Shown here piece after piece: positions 17,918-18,939 of a stretch of 18,939 nt of DNA (the first letter of the stretch is position 1; the number at the start of each line of letters is the position of its first letter). The position numbers and the translations under genes are program-made. This stretch comes from Asterionellopsis glacialis. Taxonomy: Eukaryota; Bacillariophyta; Plagiogrammaphyceae; Rhaphoneidales; Asterionellopsidaceae. The stretch covers positions 1 to 18,939 of the forward strand of contig WKLE02005949.1 of assembly GCA_014885115.2 (NCBI GenBank). The letters run 5' to 3'. The notes under the pieces are model-generated. The model was not told the origin of the DNA, made no database searches, and saw nothing but the letters and a program-made list of their open reading frames with translations.

Positions 17918-18646
17918 TTACATGATGGACAACACCAATACATAAGCCGCACTTGCCACAAGAAGACTCCACGTAAAAGAGGAATGAGAAATACCTCCTG
18001 ATTCCGACGGGGTTGGGGAGGGGGTAGGCTTTGGAGTAATTTCTACAGTAGGTTCTGGGGTGGGTGAAGGTGTGGGTGCTTGAGTAGGTGCAGGAGGTAC
18101 AGTAATAATGAATCTTGCATTGTAATATTCCGATCCTGGCGTAGTCTTATTGATAAGTACGACAGTGACATCCATCGGAATATTGGTAGCAGCAGTTTCG
18201 ACTTTGAAATCGGCGGTGATTTCATCCTTGAGATCTGCTGTTTGATGAGTGATTTGTCCAAGCAAGTCACCGCATATACCGTTATCTTGTACACCCGCGG
18301 AGGAGGGTACCAAGGTGCCTGAAAAGTCCTTGATTTCATCACCGAAGCGTACTAGAAAGCCTGTAAACTTATCTGTGGTCCCCTTGAGCTTAAAGGTATA
18401 AGTTTCACCATTATCGACGACAAATGGAGTCTCTGGAGTTAATTCGTCATCATTCAAAAAGACTTGAAATCCGTTGTCAGCAAAGGATCCAGTGGAAATA
18501 TCAGTATATGTAATATGCGGACTACTTGGTGCAAACGGAACACCAGGTAGACAAGATAGTGCACCATTCGGAGCAGCATGCACCAAGTTTTCACTAGTGG
18601 AGAGAGAAGCAAGAATCGCAATCGTTGAAACTACGAAGTGCACCAT
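17918..18646 (-). CDS. Reeler-domain surface protein with Pro/Thr stalk and probable GPI signal
   Basis: A single exon encodes 242 residues from the ATG at 18646; the frame is open further upstream but without an ATG. Residues 1-24 are a signal peptide (VVSTIAILASLS, cut near HA|AP). Residues about 25-183 look like a Reeler domain: an early Cys, a beta-rich stretch with FTGFLVRFG (94-102), then ICG (124-126) and ITHQT (132-136), followed by strands ending FIITV. The Reeler family shows the same order of F-x-GF-L and THT-like motifs. Residues 184-214 are a Pro/Thr/Ser repeat stalk (PTPSPTPEP), followed by a small-residue stretch ESGG and a hydrophobic end (224-242) with no charged tail. This fits a GPI-anchor signal, or else a short C-terminal membrane anchor. 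The protein is expected on the cell surface or in the wall; its ligand is unknown. Confidence 0.75.
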   Translation of the reverse strand: MVHFVVSTIAILASLSTSENLVHAAPNGALSCLPGVPFAPSSPHITYTDISTGSFADNGFQVFLNDDELTPETPFVVDNGETYTFKLKGTTDKFTGFLVRFGDEIKDFSGTLVPSSAGVQDNGICGDLLGQITHQTADLKDEITADFKVETAATNIPMDVTVVLINKTTPGSEYYNARFIITVPPAPTQAPTPSPTPEPTVEITPKPTPSPTPSESGGISHSSFTWSLLVASAAYVLVLSIM

Positions 18647-18939
18647 GGTCGAAATACTTATTGTCTCGGAGTGTCTGTTGGTTGAGTTGACGTGCTGGTG
18701 CAAGAGAAGTGTACCAATTGCCAAGCAAGATTAATATGCCAATAGAAGAATTAAATCAACTGCTTCGAATTAGACTACCCGAAATCTATTTGAGTCATCT
18801 ATTTTTATTGCTCATACGTACAGATGATATCTTGTCTGTCAGAATTTGAATCTTTCACAGGCAGTGTTGCTGTATTCTTTGAATTTACAGTACCAGGTAC
18901 CTGGTACAGCTTTACCTGGTATATATGTAGGTAGCTCGT
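18647..18939. promoter_or_regulatory. Upstream flank of the Reeler gene, right edge of window
   Basis: The 5' flank of the Reeler gene holds no further gene. Near the edge lie an 18-bp perfect palindrome (18890-18907) and an extra copy of its half site (18913-18921). Confidence 0.4.
18890..18907. repeat. 18-bp perfect palindrome GTACCAGGTACCTGGTAC
   Basis: The sequence equals its own reverse complement over 18 bases with no spacer. A further TACCTGGTA follows at 18913-18921, giving three TACCWGGTA-type half sites in 32 bases. It lies about 250 bases upstream of the Reeler ATG. It could be a dimeric factor site or the edge of a repeat that continues outside the window. Confidence 0.8.

Overview
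This is nuclear DNA of a photosynthetic stramenopile, most likely a diatom. The evidence is short spliceosomal introns with GT-AG ends, a eukaryotic Sm-B core splicing protein, and three preproteins whose signal peptides end in Ala-Phe. That Ala-Phe junction resembles the 'ASAFAP' signature used for import into the four-membrane red-algal-type plastid. Base composition is AT-leaning, and codon use looks even across the genes. I see no bacterial, viral or mobile-element material. The species cannot be named from the window.

Layout from left to right: (1) 329-3572 (+), three exons, a 976-residue type II membrane protein with an SGNH-hydrolase-like core and an unassigned C-terminal domain. (2) 3727-4557 (-), a plastid-type NAD(P)-binding atypical SDR. 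(3) About 1.6 kb with no convincing gene. (4) 6186-6885 (-), SmB, with an intron placed exactly after the ATG and a (TGTAG)7 array touching the stop codon. (5) A shared divergent promoter region of about 0.7 kb. (6) 7594-9720 (+), a PPR protein with a plastid-type presequence. (7) 10014-14455 (-), ten exons, a 1170-residue TRP-like cation channel with an ankyrin-like region and two extra hydrophobic segments after S6. (8) A divergent promoter region of about 1 kb. (9) 15475-17539 (+), two exons, a type II NAD(P)H dehydrogenase with a plastid-type presequence. (10) 17918-18646 (-), a Reeler-domain surface protein with a Pro/Thr stalk and a probable GPI signal. The right edge holds an 18-bp perfect palindrome.

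The genes do not form a pathway or operon; this is a normal, fairly dense eukaryotic gene neighbourhood with alternating strands. Three of the seven genes (SDR, PPR, NDH-2) probably act in the plastid, and two (channel, Reeler protein) at a membrane or cell surface. I rebuilt exon structures by hand from splice consensus plus reading-frame continuity; all junction phases close without a stop. The more unusual items are the channel architecture, the SGNH-like protein, the SmB start-codon intron and the plastid-type NDH-2 with its long N-terminal extension. I do not see a clearly new multi-gene system.
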